This document shows positions 54,375-62,798 of a DNA stretch of 64,000 nt, one piece after another; within the stretch, counting starts at the first letter, position 1, and every line of letters starts with the position of its first letter. Source of the stretch: Deltaproteobacteria bacterium HGW-Deltaproteobacteria-13 (GTDB taxonomy: Bacteria > Desulfobacterota > Syntrophia > Syntrophales > Smithellaceae); contig PHBJ01000010.1 in NCBI GenBank assembly GCA_002840555.1, positions 82,253 to 146,252 of the forward strand. The letters are read 5' to 3'. The notes beneath the pieces were generated by a model, which was not told where the DNA came from, searched no databases, and saw only the letters and a program-made list of their open reading frames with translations. The position numbers and the translations under genes were made by a program.

Positions 54375-55495
54375 GAACAGCCTCTATTACATTTATGAAA
54401 CTTAAGAAATTTTTGGACGCGTTTATCCGACAGCAGAGGCTTGTGAACTTGAATAACGAACAAGCCCGATCCGGGGTTGGTTTCGATTACCTGATATCCT
54501 TCCGGCGTCATGACTAAATCCCAGCCAATGATGGGAAGGTACGGCATCCGGGCAGAAAACCGAAGGATATCCTCCACCGTCTCCTTCCACCGCGGCACGT
54601 ATCCGCCCTCAATGGGATTGCCGGTTTCCGGATGGCAGGCATACCGCTGCATGGGTCCTTCATCGGGCCGGCAAATACCGTATCCCAATCTTCCGGTATC
54701 GGAATCGACGAGTGCGCTTATCCCTCCGGCGCCCATTTTGAAATTATCCACCGGATAGGAACGCGACGTTCCTATGCGCTGAACAGCCGCAGCCAGAAAA
54801 GGCTGATTCGTATCGTAGTCCCAAAACGTCAACAAGCGCAAAGTGTTCGTTGTTCTTGGGTATAGACTTTGGGCGTATTCATGCTGAATGACGAAGTCGG
54901 TAACCAGGTAATTGTCAAGCTGCGACACAACGGCTTTCACCTCGTCATCTGTGGCCGTCCGGCCATTGAGTTCACAGCCCTCCTTGTTTCGTTTTAAAAA
55001 GGCAACGCCTAATCCCTCACATCCGACAATCGGCTTGAGCACAATACCCGGCGGATATTCTTCAATCAACTTGAATAACAAGTCGGCTTCGGCTAATTCC
55101 ATCCCCTCAATAATGTAAACATGTCCTCTTACGATCACGGCATGAATGCGCGGACACGGCGCGCCGAGGCTTCCGACGTAACGGGAAAAAATTACTTTCT
55201 GAGCGCAGGCAGGCTGATGCGCCCCATTGATGAAATCCATTTCAAGAAACTGGACACGGTCACTAATGAACATTCGCGGATCATTTTTATCCAGCCCGTA
55301 CAGGAAGTAGCTCCATCGCATGAAACCGTAACGCCAGGCCCGAAGGGTGTCCTGCATTGAAAGAGAGACCTTTGTTTGATAATCCGACCGCAGCATCCAC
55401 AAAAAGCGCCTCAGCTTTTGTAATCGCAAGAACACACGACTGCCCATGCCGTTCGTTGGTTTATCGATGCCGAATTTATTTAATATATGGTTCAT
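54371..55495 (-). CDS. Sugar-transfer-associated ATP-grasp ligase
   Basis: 374 aa. ATP-grasp core: IVLKPIVGCEGLGVAFLKR (ATP lysines), VTDFVIQHEYAQSLYP, TLRLLTFWD and the Mg-binding ETNPGSGLF near 352. It belongs to a family often found beside surface-polysaccharide and natural-product genes, where it ligates a carboxylate to an amine with ATP. Here it is translationally coupled to the cysteate synthase-like protein, so condensation of cysteate or a related acid with an acceptor is a testable guess. The upstream region contains a TTGACA hexamer. Confidence 0.85.
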   Translation of the reverse strand: MNHILNKFGIDKPTNGMGSRVFLRLQKLRRFLWMLRSDYQTKVSLSMQDTLRAWRYGFMRWSYFLYGLDKNDPRMFISDRVQFLEMDFINGAHQPACAQKVIFSRYVGSLGAPCPRIHAVIVRGHVYIIEGMELAEADLLFKLIEEYPPGIVLKPIVGCEGLGVAFLKRNKEGCELNGRTATDDEVKAVVSQLDNYLVTDFVIQHEYAQSLYPRTTNTLRLLTFWDYDTNQPFLAAAVQRIGTSRSYPVDNFKMGAGGISALVDSDTGRLGYGICRPDEGPMQRYACHPETGNPIEGGYVPRWKETVEDILRFSARMPYLPIIGWDLVMTPEGYQVIETNPGSGLFVIQVHKPLLSDKRVQKFLKFHKCNRGCS

Positions 55496-55699
55496 GATCT
55501 TTTAGGAATTGTAAAGTTAGCGTAACGTCCATTGATGATCGTTGTTGTCAACACAGCCTCTTCGCAAGCGTCTTCAATGAGATTCCATCACGGGTATGAA
55601 ACACAAAGCAAGACGCCGTGTATTCCGCCCTCAGATCCCGGAATCGGGTTTCGGGAATAAATAATTTTCCCAACCCCAGTAGAACCGCCACTGAACAAT

Positions 55700-57169
55700 T
55701 TATTGTATTGTTCCTTCGTTCCGGATGAACTGCACGTAGAATCTCACAACATCCTTGTAACCTTCAGTTGATATTCTTTCATCTTTACCATGAATTCTCT
55801 GCAGATCATCCGATCGAAGACGTACCGGACTGAAATGCAGAATGTTACGGGTCATGGCCGAATAGTGCCTGCTGTCGGTAGCCGCAATGACAAGCCCCGG
55901 AGCAACCAGGACTTCCGGGAAAACCTGGCGGATGGCCTGCTCAACGGCCTTGTAACCTTTTGATCCGGTGTCTGCTATCGGGGAAGGATCGCTCTTTATC
56001 CCTTCCAATGCCGCGATCTTCACCCTTGGATCGTTAATGGTTTTACGCACACTCAGCAACACCTTATTGATCGTCTCACCGGGTAACAGGCGGTAGTTGA
56101 TAACTGCCCGTGCTTTTGTAGCCAGGACGTTTTCTTGTACTCCGGCCTGGAATATTGTAGGAGCTATCGTCGTTCTAACAAGAGCATTTGATCTTGGTGC
56201 GGAGGCGAGTTTCTTCTTCACAAGACCGTCGAAAAGCCAGAGATTTGCAAAGACTGCTTTCAGACCAAAGGGCATTTCAGGCGACAGGGTTTCAAACATC
56301 TTCCTGACAGGCGCTTCCATTCTTGCGGGAAACTGGTTCTTTTCAAGTTTACTGATTGCGGAACTTAAGATGCCAATGGCCGTTTGCCGCGGCGGCATAC
56401 TGGAATGCCCCCCTTCGCTCTCAACACTAAGCTCTATGCTTAAGCATCCTTTTTCCGCTATGCCGATCAAAGCAACAGGCTTGGAAATGTTCGGAACCAA
56501 TCCCTCGGTAATGGTGAGGCCTTCATCCAGCACGAAGTCCAACTTGACTTGTCTTGAATTCAGAAGCTCGGCAATTTTTGCCGCTCCATGCTGCCCCCCG
56601 ACTTCTTCATCATACCCGAAAGCTATGTAAATGGTTCGGCGGGGCGCGACCCCGTCCTGTAGAAGTTTTTCCATTGCCTCCAGGAGGCCGAGCACACTTT
56701 CTTTGTCGTCCAGAGTGCCCCTTCCCCAGATAAACCCATCGACTGTTTTCCCCTGAAAAGGAGGATACGTCCATTGGCTGTCCGGTCCATATTCAGCCGG
56801 CACTACATCCATATGGGCGGCAAAGAGAATCGGCAATTCTTTATCATCCCGGCCTTTCCATGTATACAGAAGACCATAATCTCCGACAATTTCTTTCTTC
56901 ATCGCTGCATGAACTCTCGGGAAGGATTGTTCAAGGAATTTTTGAAAACCGGTGAATGCCTCTTTATTCATTCTGGCCCGGTCTTGGTATGAGATAGTCT
57001 GGAACTGCACGGCTCTTTCCAATCGTCCGGCCAGGGCCTTTGTATCTAATGTGATACTGCTTGAAGGAAGCGCCTGAACCTGCCTGGAAGAAAGTGTAAC
57101 GGCTCTGAATATAACAATTAAAACGACAGCAACAAGCACTGCGCCTATGAGTAAGAGCAATTTTTTCAT
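55700..57169 (-). CDS. M20-family metallopeptidase (PM20D1-like)
   Basis: 489 aa. One N-terminal signal/anchor helix (about 4-24), then the M20 metal sites: H119 and D121 (AAHMDVVPA), D154 (GRGTLDDK), E188/E189 (YDEEVGG), then a dimerisation domain and the C-terminal His (DSRHYSA). The closest pattern is the PM20D1 group, which makes or cleaves N-acyl amino acids. It lies next to the cysteate synthase gene cluster in the same direction, so N-acyl cysteate is worth testing; a general exopeptidase role is also possible. Confidence 0.88.
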   Translation of the reverse strand: MKKLLLLIGAVLVAVVLIVIFRAVTLSSRQVQALPSSSITLDTKALAGRLERAVQFQTISYQDRARMNKEAFTGFQKFLEQSFPRVHAAMKKEIVGDYGLLYTWKGRDDKELPILFAAHMDVVPAEYGPDSQWTYPPFQGKTVDGFIWGRGTLDDKESVLGLLEAMEKLLQDGVAPRRTIYIAFGYDEEVGGQHGAAKIAELLNSRQVKLDFVLDEGLTITEGLVPNISKPVALIGIAEKGCLSIELSVESEGGHSSMPPRQTAIGILSSAISKLEKNQFPARMEAPVRKMFETLSPEMPFGLKAVFANLWLFDGLVKKKLASAPRSNALVRTTIAPTIFQAGVQENVLATKARAVINYRLLPGETINKVLLSVRKTINDPRVKIAALEGIKSDPSPIADTGSKGYKAVEQAIRQVFPEVLVAPGLVIAATDSRHYSAMTRNILHFSPVRLRSDDLQRIHGKDERISTEGYKDVVRFYVQFIRNEGTIQ

Positions 57170-57409
57170 TGTACTTCTCCTTTTTGCTTTGGTTTCCGTA
57201 CTACCTCATTTTTGATTTTAATTTGATCTTCTTACCCCGCAGCCACGAAGCTGCCATATCCCTGAAGTGAATGGTTCGCGGATTTTTCACCGTGGGGTCT
57301 TCTCCTGGCTTTCACGACATCCGGAATAAACAATACTCTTCTGCCATCTTCGTGTCAACAACCCGGCACTCGGGATTTGCATAGCACTCATCATCCGAGG
57401 CGCTCCGAC

Positions 57410-57931
57410 TTATGACTCTGTTTTAGGCATCACCTGTTCTTTAAAAAACTGTTCGATCTCCTTCTTGTGTTTGGCTACATAAGTACAGCTGGGCTTTTCA
57501 CCGCACTTTCGGCATTTCAGATCGTAGGTGGAATTGACGGTTCCGCATCGCGGGCAGGCATAGTTTTCCCTGATTTCCCTGAGCCATTGCTGATAACCAA
57601 CCGATTTAATTCTTTCCAGATTATCCCAAAGCTCAATCCGGTGAGGCATCGCAGATTGGAACTGCTTCAGGGTATCGCAGGGATACTCTGCGCACTCACT
57701 GCAAAAATCGATGCCTCGTTGGGCTGCGCAGGCGAACATCTCGCAGTTCTCGCAGTAAGACAACCTCTTGTCCGACCTGCACCCATAGCATTTGCTCTCT
57801 TCCTCCGAAAAATGCAATTGCGCCGCCATTTTTTTGAGCCTTTCCGGATCCTCAGCGGTGGCAATAAACCATGAGCATGCCTCACAGTATAGGCCGCAAA
57901 CCGCGGCAAATTTTTTATCCGTTTTTTCCAT
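57410..57931 (-). CDS. Cysteine-rich DUF3795-like protein
   Basis: 173 aa with 18 cysteines in several clusters: CGLYCEAC, CYGCRS, YCENCEMFAC, FCSECAEYPC, and a C-terminal zinc-ribbon pair (CPRCG and CRKCG). The CGLYCEAC start and spacing are typical of the DUF3795 family, which is thought to bind metal. Cytosolic; function unknown. Its ATG follows the GNAT gene after seven bases. Confidence 0.88.
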   Translation of the reverse strand: MEKTDKKFAAVCGLYCEACSWFIATAEDPERLKKMAAQLHFSEEESKCYGCRSDKRLSYCENCEMFACAAQRGIDFCSECAEYPCDTLKQFQSAMPHRIELWDNLERIKSVGYQQWLREIRENYACPRCGTVNSTYDLKCRKCGEKPSCTYVAKHKKEIEQFFKEQVMPKTES

Positions 57932-57938
57932 ATATCGT

Positions 57939-58361
57939 TTACTCCGTGAATCCTCTTTCTTTCATCTGCGGCGCTTTCAGGAAAAGCGCCATACCCGTTT
58001 TCATTTTCCTGAATCCCAATGTTTGATAAAATCCTTCTTTCCCGGGCGCGGCATATAAAATAAAATTGCAATTGGAAAGCTTATCCATGATCGTCTTGAT
58101 GATGATTTTTCCTATGCCCCGGGCCTGATATTCAGGAACGACCGCGATATCATAGATCGCCGCCTGAAAAACATCATCGGAAATCGCCCGGCCAAAACCG
58201 ATCAATTGACCTTCCCGATAAATAAACACGGTGACCCGGCTGTTCTCAAATGCCTTCTTGTGCGCGGCAGGTTCCCCGTACGCCATCCCCACGCGCTTCA
58301 GCGTCTCGGATACAAACTGCCAATTCACATCCGCATAGTCCAGTTTAATTTCCATTTCCAT
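57939..58361 (-). CDS. GNAT-family N-acetyltransferase
   Basis: 140 aa from the ATG at 58361 (GGGAG seven to eight bases upstream). The acetyl-CoA motif is IYDIAVVPEYQARGIGKIIIKTIMD, with the C-terminal FYQTLGFRKM signature. The substrate is not deducible. It overlaps the end of the lipoprotein gene by 17 bases, so the two are on one transcript. Confidence 0.9.
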   Translation of the reverse strand: MEMEIKLDYADVNWQFVSETLKRVGMAYGEPAAHKKAFENSRVTVFIYREGQLIGFGRAISDDVFQAAIYDIAVVPEYQARGIGKIIIKTIMDKLSNCNFILYAAPGKEGFYQTLGFRKMKTGMALFLKAPQMKERGFTE

Positions 58362-58953
58362 CGGATACTCCCTGCCATATGATGTCGTATAAAGCCGTTT
58401 TAAGTTCATCTCGTGACCATTCCGCCGGCCTGATATTGAAAGGACCGCCTGTGTTTCTTCTCACGCGCATATCCGTCAAAACAGCGCCGGTTTTTACCGA
58501 AAGCATCCGAACGCGAAAATCAGCCTCATTTGAACCTCCCCAAAGAACAGGCAATGAAAAGGTAAAGTATAGATAGGGTGTCAATTCTTCAATCCGTAAA
58601 ATGATGATTGTATCAACGCCTTCCTTGGAAAACTGTTTGAGCAATTCTGATTCAGGTTTGTCCGACCAATGGGAAAAGTCTCTGATACCGCCAGGCGCCA
58701 AAAGACTTCCGCAAGGAAAACCTTGAAATGCGTTTTTGATTTCTTCCAACGCCATTGATTCTCTCTTAGCCGGTTCTTTCTGGTCACTTCTCCATGCGGT
58801 TTCAGGCAAAACGGCGATATGCCCGAGACTATTTTTTGCACCGGCACAAATAGCCGGCTTCCCAGCCGCCCGGTAAATATTCACAGATGTCCTTGCGCAC
58901 CCGGAAACCGACAACATTAGTACCATGACAGAAAAGATATAAATGACTCTCAT
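58345..58953 (-). CDS. Putative outer-membrane lipoprotein, unknown function
   Basis: 202 aa from the ATG at 58953 (AAAAGGG upstream). Type II signal peptide with lipobox SVSGC (Cys at 18), then a mixed alpha-beta domain with HIAVLPETAW and VDTIIILRIEELTPYLYFTFSL, resembling small lipoproteins of the GNA1162/CsgG-like class. I cannot assign a function. The candidate attC site of the next gene lies just upstream. Confidence 0.8.
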   Translation of the reverse strand: MRVIYIFSVMVLMLSVSGCARTSVNIYRAAGKPAICAGAKNSLGHIAVLPETAWRSDQKEPAKRESMALEEIKNAFQGFPCGSLLAPGGIRDFSHWSDKPESELLKQFSKEGVDTIIILRIEELTPYLYFTFSLPVLWGGSNEADFRVRMLSVKTGAVLTDMRVRRNTGGPFNIRPAEWSRDELKTALYDIIWQGVSDGNGN

Positions 58954-58978
58954 ATTGATGCCCTTTTCATATTTCAGC

Positions 58979-59034
58979 GCCAAACGAAAAAATCAGCCGG
59001 TGCGTAAGCGTTCGGCGGATTTTTTTCGTTGGGT
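58979..59034. repeat. attC-like imperfect palindrome A
   Basis: GCCAAAC at the left (the RYYYAAC core with one mismatch) and GTTGGGT at the right (perfect GTTRRRY) enclose a long imperfect stem: CGAAAAAATC with GGATTTTTTTCG, and AGCCG with CGGC. It lies 3' of the Cys-rich gene on the minus strand, the position of an integron cassette attachment site. Confidence 0.5.
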
Positions 59035-59063
59035 GGATTTCCTCTCGGTTATGCTGGCATTAT

Positions 59064-59327
59064 TTATTTGTCTGGCGTCACAGGACCGCATCTGGGATCA
59101 TCGCATGAAACAGGCGGTGCTTCGCCTACCTTATACCAACACTCACATTCACCATTTATGTCCTTTGGTATATCTACATCGTCGGGCACGCACTCACATG
59201 TGTTTTCAATAAGGTGGGTCCCTGGCGGACAAGTTTTATCTTCGCAATCGCACAATCCTTCCACACTCAGAAATAGTTGGATAAAAAAGATTGCCCCGAC
59301 AACAATAATTAACTTGATTTTCATCAT
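59064..59327 (-). CDS. Small secreted Cys-rich peptide (integron-cassette-like)
   Basis: 87 aa. Signal peptide about 1-25 (hydrophobic IIVVGAIFFIQLFL), then a mature part of about 62 residues with nine cysteines, several in CxC pairs (CDC, CEC, CEC). It looks like a disulfide-rich or metal-binding exported peptide; no homologue is recognised. GGAGGG precedes the ATG pair. It is bounded by attC-like sites on both sides, as a gene cassette would be. Confidence 0.75.
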   Translation of the reverse strand: MMKIKLIIVVGAIFFIQLFLSVEGLCDCEDKTCPPGTHLIENTCECVPDDVDIPKDINGECECWYKVGEAPPVSCDDPRCGPVTPDK

Positions 59328-59360
59328 GGCATGGCCCTCCAGTTAATTGATTTGCTATTT

Positions 59361-59487
59361 GCCCAACCAAAAAAATCAGCGACGGCGTTAGCGATCATTT
59401 CTATCAAAAATTGTAAGACTTATCCGCGTCAGGGTTGATGCTTTTGTCAGTTTAGCATCTGGCGGCGTTCATCTTAGCGTTTTGGGG
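59361..59487. repeat. attC-like imperfect palindrome B
   Basis: GCCCAAC (perfect RYYYAAC) then CAAAAAAATCAGC, closely matching the left arms of sites A and C. The right end near 59477-59487 (GCGTTTTGGGGC) pairs poorly with the left, so the site is long or degenerate. It is 3' of the DUF1161 gene. Confidence 0.4.
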
Positions 59488-59727
59488 CTATTTGCTCTTT
59501 TTACGGGAGTATGAGATTTTCTTTGTGCCGCCGTCACAGGAGCCGATGATCTTTTGATCTTTGGCTTGATCTGTCGGTATAATCTCAAGCGTATATTCCT
59601 TGACGCCTTTCGCCTTTAACTTTGCTTCAATTTCCGCTTTCAGCGCGTCACATGATTTGATTTCAGCAAACGCTGATGTACCGCAAAACACCATGGCCGC
59701 TGCTAACAAAATAACGATTTTTTTCAT
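59488..59727 (-). CDS. DUF1161 small periplasmic protein
   Basis: 79 aa. Signal peptide about 1-21 (ending AFA), then the DUF1161 pattern: SCDALKAEIEAKLKAKGVKEYTLEII with Cys26, and KIIGSCDGGTKKISYSR. Two cysteines probably form a disulfide. The family has no known function. GAGGGA precedes the ATG. Like the Cys-rich neighbour it is framed by attC-like sites. Confidence 0.88.
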   Translation of the reverse strand: MKKIVILLAAAMVFCGTSAFAEIKSCDALKAEIEAKLKAKGVKEYTLEIIPTDQAKDQKIIGSCDGGTKKISYSRKKSK

Positions 59728-59749
59728 ACATTCCCTCCTTATTGTTGTT

Positions 59750-59796
59750 GGTCTAACGAAAAATCAGCCTGAGCGTAGAGATCGGCTGGATTGTCT
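59750..59796. repeat. attC-like half-site C
   Basis: GTCTAAC (perfect RYYYAAC), GAAAAATCAGCC, then GGCTGGATT as the inverse partner, but the right-hand core is not clear. It lies upstream of the DUF1161 gene, where the preceding cassette would end; no such gene is present. Confidence 0.4.
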
Positions 59797-59949
59797 GCCT
59801 AAGCGCGTAGTTTTACATACGGCATAACACCCTACAGCAAAATCTAACCTTTTAAACGTGAATCTAAAAATATTACTAGAATGGAGAAATAAAAGCACCT
59901 TTCATTATTATTTGTCAATATTTTTTGATTCCGAGAATAAAGAATAGCA

Positions 59950-60135
59950 GAACTGGATACCGGCCTGCGCCGGTATGACGAAAGAGATTGCCACCTGGCA
60001 TTCGCCGGGCAGGCTGTTAACTGTCTTGCCCCCCGCACGCTTTGCTCGGAGCTTTGATTCACCGCAATGACAAAAGGACAACTGGATTACCTCCCGGCAT
60101 TCGCCGGGCTTCGGGTCGGGAATGACATCTAAAGA
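59950..60135. repeat. Cluster of dispersed palindromic repeats
   Basis: Two overlapping families: CTGGATACCGGC-ctgc-GCCGGTATGAC (59955-59980) and GATTGCCACC...CACCGCAATGAC (59988-60071), then GGATTACCTCCCGGC...GGGAATGAC. They share the GATTGCC/GCAATGAC and CTGGAT/ATGAC ends of the units at 5143, 15672 and 19484. An open frame through this region is an artefact of the repeats. Confidence 0.6.
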
Positions 60136-60207
60136 AAACGAATTGTCAAACAGCGCGTTTTTGTTTATATAGTTACGGCACAAGGGCAAGCTTTTGAGGA
60201 GAGCATA

Positions 60208-61737
60208 ATGAACACTGAAAACGCCGTCGGTCAGCACAGGTTCTGGGGGGAAACAACCGCTTTTCTCGCCCTGTTTCTTGATAACGTGGGAACGCTGATA
60301 TTTTTCAGCGCAATCCTCGTCTTCACTTTCAACTATCCGGCAGACATCATCCTGACGCGCATGATCCCCGGCACGGCTGTCGGTATCTGTGTGGGCGATC
60401 TGGTGTATACGTGGCTCGCGATTCGTTTACGGCGGAAAACAGGAAGAACCGATGTCACGGCGATGCCTCTGGGTATTGATACGCCTTCCACGATCGGCAT
60501 TGCCTACGCTGTTATGGGTCCCGCTTATGTCACCACTCATGACGCGCAACTCACCTGGCACATCGGCATGGCCACTCTCTTCATGATCGGCGCTGTTAAA
60601 ATCGTCACTTCATTTTTCGGCGGATGGCTTCAGCGCATCATTCCCACCGCGGGACTGCTGGGACCGCTCGCCGGAATCGGGCTTCTGCTGTTGGGATTTC
60701 TGCCGATGATCGAACTATTTAACGAAGCCGTCGTCGGCATGGTCGCACTGGGTTTGATCTTTACGGCGCTGATGAGCAAAATGCATCTGCCGGGACGCCT
60801 GCCCGGTGTTCTGATGGCTGTCATCCTGGGCACGGGTATTCATTTTGCTCTGGGCTTTGGCGGATATCTGCCGGAATTTACCGCCCCGTCTCTGCAGATG
60901 ACTTTTTCCCTGCCTGTGTTTTCCATCGATTTTCTCCAGACCCTGCCGCAAAGCATTCAGTACCTGACCATCGCTATTCCCTTCGGCATCCTGACCATCA
61001 TCGGCGGCATCAATAATACGGAAAGCGCGCGGCTCGCCGGCGATAATTACCGGACAAGAGATATCTTACTCACGGAAGCATTTTCATCGTTGATCGCGGC
61101 TTTCTTCGGCGGGGTGGCGCAGACCACACCCTATATCGGCCATCCGGCATACAAAAAGATGGGCGCGACCTGGTGGTACACACTCCTGACAGGATTGCTC
61201 ATCGGCGTCTGCTCCGTGGTCGGACTGCTTTCGCTGTTTGTCAGTCTTATTCCCCGGGCCGTCATCGCGCCGATTTTCATCTTCATCGGTTTTGAAATCA
61301 TGCGCCAGGCCTACAAGGATTCGCCGCCGGCGCATTCCCCGGCGGTCAGTTTAAGTATGCTGCCGGTTATCGCTTCTCTGGTGCTCATCATTCTCGGCCA
61401 GTTCATGGGCGCGCTGGGCGCCACACCGGATAAGCTGCCTGTGCGTTTGCAAACTCTGCATCAAACACTGACGATGCTCAGTAACGGGTTTATCATTACG
61501 GGACTGCTGTGGGGAAGTATGCTGGCGTTTCTCATTGATCACAAAGCCAGGCTTGCGGCCCTGTTCAGCGTTATCTGCGCCTTGCTGACATTCTTTGGTA
61601 TTATCCATTCCGTCATGCCCAGCGGCGAACTTTACCTGCCCTGGCACGTCACGACAACGCATGCCCATTACATGCTCGCCGCGGGCTATCTTGCGTTATC
61701 CGGTATTCTGATATCACTGACTAAACCGAGCCCATAG
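60208..61737 (+). CDS. NCS2/AzgA-type nucleobase permease-like transporter
   Basis: 509 aa, 12 or more membrane helices. FFSAILVFTFNYPADIILTRMIPGTAVG, the first-helix TAMPLGIDTPS motif, GGINNTESARLAGDNY near 268 and GVAQTTPYIGHPAYKKMGA near 298 are typical of the AzgA/NCS2 class. These are usually proton-linked carriers of purines or related compounds. The substrate here is unassigned. GAGGAGA precedes the ATG. Confidence 0.84.
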   Translation: MNTENAVGQHRFWGETTAFLALFLDNVGTLIFFSAILVFTFNYPADIILTRMIPGTAVGICVGDLVYTWLAIRLRRKTGRTDVTAMPLGIDTPSTIGIAYAVMGPAYVTTHDAQLTWHIGMATLFMIGAVKIVTSFFGGWLQRIIPTAGLLGPLAGIGLLLLGFLPMIELFNEAVVGMVALGLIFTALMSKMHLPGRLPGVLMAVILGTGIHFALGFGGYLPEFTAPSLQMTFSLPVFSIDFLQTLPQSIQYLTIAIPFGILTIIGGINNTESARLAGDNYRTRDILLTEAFSSLIAAFFGGVAQTTPYIGHPAYKKMGATWWYTLLTGLLIGVCSVVGLLSLFVSLIPRAVIAPIFIFIGFEIMRQAYKDSPPAHSPAVSLSMLPVIASLVLIILGQFMGALGATPDKLPVRLQTLHQTLTMLSNGFIITGLLWGSMLAFLIDHKARLAALFSVICALLTFFGIIHSVMPSGELYLPWHVTTTHAHYMLAAGYLALSGILISLTKPSP

Positions 61738-61762
61738 ATATCAGGATTGCGCATCGGGAAAT

Positions 61763-62284
61763 TCATTTGTCGTCATCGTGCTGCACAAAAATTAATTTCT
61801 CCGTTGCAAATCCCCGGGCGGCAGCTTTGTCGATCAGGTGCTTTTTCAGATGATCATCCATTTGCGGACTGCGCGCCAGAATCCATAGATATGATTTATC
61901 CGGGCCACAAACCAGCGCGTAGGAATAATTATCGCGATCCAGGTCAAAGACAACATAGGAACCGTAAAACGGACCGAAAAAAGAAACTTTCAGAAAGCCC
62001 GCATCTTTACGATTAACAAAGTACCCCTTGCCTTCAATTTCGTTCCATTTATTATCTTTTTTCGAATATCCGCGATTGATTACCCGAATGCCGCCGTCCG
62101 GCCGCAGGCTGTACTCGGCGCTGACAGAGGTCAGTCCCCTTTCAAAGGAGTGATCTAATCGCGCGATTTCATACCATTTACCAAGATACCGCTCGATATT
62201 GAAGTTATCAACGGGCGTTATATTCTCCGGCACGCCGACACAACCAGTCAAAAACAAGGTTAGGATTATTAGTATTCTTTTCAT
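61763..62284 (-). CDS. blc: Bacterial lipocalin (Blc-like outer-membrane lipoprotein)
   Basis: 173 aa from the ATG at 62284 (GAAAGGA upstream; the frame from 62350 adds 22 residues with no ribosome site). Lipobox LTGC at about 12-15, then the lipocalin GxW motif NIERYLGKWYEIARLDHSFERG and the family strand pattern KGYF, SYVVFDLD, YLWILARSP. It probably binds lipids or lysophospholipids at the outer membrane. Single gene. Confidence 0.92.
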   Translation of the reverse strand: MKRILIILTLFLTGCVGVPENITPVDNFNIERYLGKWYEIARLDHSFERGLTSVSAEYSLRPDGGIRVINRGYSKKDNKWNEIEGKGYFVNRKDAGFLKVSFFGPFYGSYVVFDLDRDNYSYALVCGPDKSYLWILARSPQMDDHLKKHLIDKAAARGFATEKLIFVQHDDDK

Positions 62285-62365
62285 TTTGTAACAGTCCTTT
62301 CTCTTTACAAAGCTCAGAACATGACTTAATTTACTTGAAAATACCGGCAATTAAAAGGAGGATTT

Positions 62366-62749
62366 ATGAATCTTGAGGAATATTTTGAAAACGCCAGAGG
62401 TGTCGGTGTTCTTTCCACCGCCGATGCGAAGGGAAAGGTTAATGCGGCAATCTATGGAAGGCCGCATTTTATGGATGAAAGTACCGTTGCTTTTATCGCT
62501 TCCGACAGGCTGACTCACGCTAATCTGAAAAAGAATCCTTTCGCGATATATCTTTTTAAAGAAGAAGGCTCCTACAAGGGATGCAGACTTTATCTGATGA
62601 AAACTCACGAGGAAGAAAACAGCCCGCTGATTGAAAAAATCCGCCGTAAAAAATACAAAGGCATGGGGCGAAAATACGACATGGAATCAAAATTTCTTAT
62701 CTATTTTAATGTGGAAAAAGTATTACCGCTGATCGGCGACGGCGAGTAA
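62366..62749 (+). CDS. Pyridoxamine 5'-phosphate oxidase-family flavoprotein
   Basis: 127 aa split-barrel: VGVLSTADAKGKVNAAIYGRPHFMDESTVAFIASDRLTHANLKKNPFA (shown in parts) matches the FMN-binding family. Cofactor could be FMN or F420; the short length fits pyridoxamine-phosphate-oxidase-like proteins rather than PdxH itself. AAAGGAGG precedes the ATG. Next to the epimerase gene but with a 49-base gap. Confidence 0.88.
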   Translation: MNLEEYFENARGVGVLSTADAKGKVNAAIYGRPHFMDESTVAFIASDRLTHANLKKNPFAIYLFKEEGSYKGCRLYLMKTHEEENSPLIEKIRRKKYKGMGRKYDMESKFLIYFNVEKVLPLIGDGE

Positions 62750-62798
62750 ATAATTTATGAAACCGTTTTAACTCTCTTATTTTTTAAGGAGGTTTTTC

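Noticed and set aside
55501..55552. Promoter for the ATP-grasp gene from a TTGACA hexamer on the minus strand
   Set aside because: The -35 hexamer is perfect but no acceptable -10 lies at 16-18 bases, so it was not listed as a promoter.
59908..60237. Minus-strand frame through the repeat cluster
   Set aside because: Made entirely of dispersed repeat units and overlapping the permease start; not a gene.
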